From: CADCTB01 sp038231955
Lineage (GTDB): Bacteria; Actinomycetota; Acidimicrobiia; Acidimicrobiales; AC-14
DNA: 6,057 bases
Direction of reading: 5' to 3'
Assembly (NCBI GenBank): GCA_038231955.1
Contig: JBBSIS010000197.1
Coordinates: forward strand, 1-6,057
In this document: positions 5,576 to 6,057 of the stretch, in pieces
Layout: each line of letters starts with the position of its first letter
How positions within the stretch are numbered: position 1 is the first letter of the stretch
Notes under the pieces: model-generated
What the model was told of the DNA's origin: nothing
Database searches by the model: none
What the model saw: only the letters and a program-made list of their open reading frames with translations
Position numbers and translations under genes: made by a program

Positions 5576-5594
5576 GTACGTATCGTACACGTAC
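5576..5594 (-). promoter_or_regulatory. Palindromic operator with embedded -10 box of the toxin-antitoxin module
   Basis: The + strand reads GTACGTATCGTACACGTAC, immediately before the antitoxin start. The outer hexamers GTACGT (5576-5581) and ACGTAC (5589-5594) are inverted repeats around a 7-bp centre. On the - strand the TACG motif recurs three times in about 15 bases. The centre holds TACGAT (5582-5587 on the complement), a TAnnnT -10 box ending six bases before the ATG, so the transcript would start at or beside the start codon. A ribbon-helix-helix dimer bound here would cover the -10 box. A weak -35-like CGGACA lies about 20 bases further upstream. Confidence 0.6.
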
Positions 5595-5614
5595 AGGAGG
5601 TGGGTCGTGTCCGA

Positions 5615-5639
5615 GGCATCGCCGGGAATCGACGATGCC
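5615..5639. repeat. 7-bp inverted repeat upstream of the antitoxin
   Basis: GGCATCG (5615-5621) and CGATGCC (5633-5639) are perfect inverted repeats with an 11-nt loop, about 40 bp upstream of the antitoxin ATG and about 60 bp after the rpiB stop. No T-run follows on the - strand. It could be a regulator site or a weak transcription end signal; nothing decides between them. Confidence 0.4.
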
Positions 5640-5651
5640 CTGATCCACCCT

Positions 5652-5677
5652 GCTCGGGCCACGCCGCCCGGACGAGC
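5652..5677 (-). terminator. Possible terminator hairpin of rpiB
   Basis: CGGGC and GCCCG (within 5655-5670) form a 5-bp GC stem with a 6-nt loop, and GCTCG (5652-5656) and CGAGC (5673-5677) add an outer arm with a small bulge. It starts 23 nt beyond the rpiB stop in the direction of transcription. There is no U-tract, which is common in high-GC actinobacteria but makes the call weak. Confidence 0.3.
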
Positions 5678-5700
5678 GTCGGCCACCAGCCCCCGGTTGT

Positions 5701-6057
5701 TCAGCCGGCGGTCTCCTCCTGCTCGATCTGGGTGAGGAGGTCGAGACGGTTCTGGTGGCGGCCGCCCTCGTAGGCCGTGGCCACGAAGACCTCGGCGATC
5801 TCCAGGGCCACGCCGGCGCCGGTCACCCGCGACCCCATCGAGCAGACGTTGGCGTTGTTGTGCAGGCGGGCCATGCGGGCGGTGAACTCGTCGTGGCACA
5901 GGGCGGCCCGGCAGCCGTGCACCTTGTTGGCGGCCATCTGCTCGCCGTTGCCGCTGCCCCCGAAGACGAAAGCCAGCTCGACGTCGCCGCTGACGGCGGC
6001 CCGGGCGGCGGCGGCGCAGAAGGGCGGGTAGTCGACCGACGCCTCGGAGTCGGTGCC
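5701..6057 (-). CDS. rpiB: Ribose-5-phosphate isomerase B, N-terminus beyond the window
   Basis: RpiB interconverts ribose 5-phosphate and ribulose 5-phosphate in the pentose phosphate pathway. The visible 118 codons are the C-terminal three quarters of a protein that is usually about 150-160 residues; the start lies right of base 6057 on this strand. Visible features: VDYPPFC, the strand before the active site; FGGSGNGEQMAANKVHG, the phosphate and catalytic loop with the Ser and Glu used by the actinobacterial (M. tuberculosis-like) form in place of the catalytic Cys of other RpiB enzymes; CRAALCHDEF; ARLHNNANVCSMGSR, with the conserved His and Asn; and YEGGRHQNRLDLL near the end, with the Arg and His that bind the phosphate end. 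An ATG at 5937 lies inside the active-site region (after GSGNGEQ) and cannot be the true start. The gene points toward the toxin-antitoxin module, 125 bp upstream of it, so read-through into that module is possible. Confidence 0.93.
   Translation of the reverse strand, partial: GTDSEASVDYPPFCAAAARAAVSGDVELAFVFGGSGNGEQMAANKVHGCRAALCHDEFTARMARLHNNANVCSMGSRVTGAGVALEIAEVFVATAYEGGRHQNRLDLLTQIEQEETAG

Noticed and set aside
5525..5773. Small + strand open frame over the toxin-antitoxin promoter and rpiB end
   Set aside because: There is a GGAGG-like stretch at about 5596-5600 followed by a GTG, which tempted a divergent gene call, but neither frame gives a recognisable protein and both run antisense to rpiB or the antitoxin.
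5576..5899. N-terminal extension of the antitoxin to 199 residues
   Set aside because: Residues before MADTLTGRLNFRL are unlike any DUF1778 protein, overlap rpiB antisense to nothing useful, and run through the promoter palindrome.
5701..5937. Short 78-residue rpiB starting at the internal ATG
   Set aside because: The frame continues to the window edge with conserved RpiB residues (VDYPPFC and GGSGNGEQ) upstream of this ATG, so the gene is cut by the window and not short.

Overview
The window is GC-rich bacterial DNA (strong G/C bias at third codon positions, GTG and TTG starts). It looks like a high-GC actinobacterium. The N-terminus and B5/core wording of PheT and the Ser/Glu (GGSGNGEQ) type RpiB fit that, and PheT recalls Acidimicrobiia-like lineages. 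The class assignment is an impression from family knowledge, not a search result. Two housekeeping genes, pheT (phenylalanyl-tRNA synthetase beta subunit, + strand) and a partial rpiB (ribose-5-phosphate isomerase B, - strand, running off the right edge), frame accessory DNA.

Layout. (1) Positions 1-2024 are an apparently complete IS1182-like insertion sequence: a 588-codon DDE transposase on the - strand between 19-bp perfect terminal inverted repeats, the left of which starts at base 1. The transposase carries an in-frame array of 15-bp repeats that encodes an Asp-rich linker between its catalytic blocks. (2) Positions 2025-2179 hold no gene: there is an 11-bp direct repeat pair and a candidate -10 box next to the pheT start. 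No end of pheS, the usual upstream partner, is visible, so pheT is cut off from its expected operon partner at least as far as the window shows. (3) pheT (2180-4591) is full length, but its N-terminus carries what looks like a local inversion or template-switch scar: read backwards, codons 25-30 encode the family-like LGMVVE. (4) Positions about 4605-4802 hold a broken, frameshifted fragment of a response-regulator receiver domain on the - strand. (5) Positions 4803-5575 are a two-gene toxin-antitoxin module on the - strand: a DUF1778/TacA-like ribbon-helix-helix antitoxin followed by a TacT/AtaT-like GNAT acetyltransferase toxin, coupled through a TTGA stop/start overlap. A 19-bp palindromic element containing the -10 box lies directly before the antitoxin ATG, suggesting a self-repressed leaderless transcript. 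(6) Positions 5576-5700 are intergenic with two inverted repeats downstream of rpiB. (7) rpiB occupies 5701-6057 and lacks its N-terminus.

Working together: pheT charges tRNA-Phe and rpiB serves the pentose phosphate pathway, so they are not linked in function. The IS, the receiver remnant and the toxin-antitoxin pair mark the space around pheT as a site of repeated insertion and decay. I see no clearly new multi-gene system. The most unusual signals are the pheT micro-inversion, the palindromic operator/promoter of the toxin-antitoxin pair and the receiver fossil.
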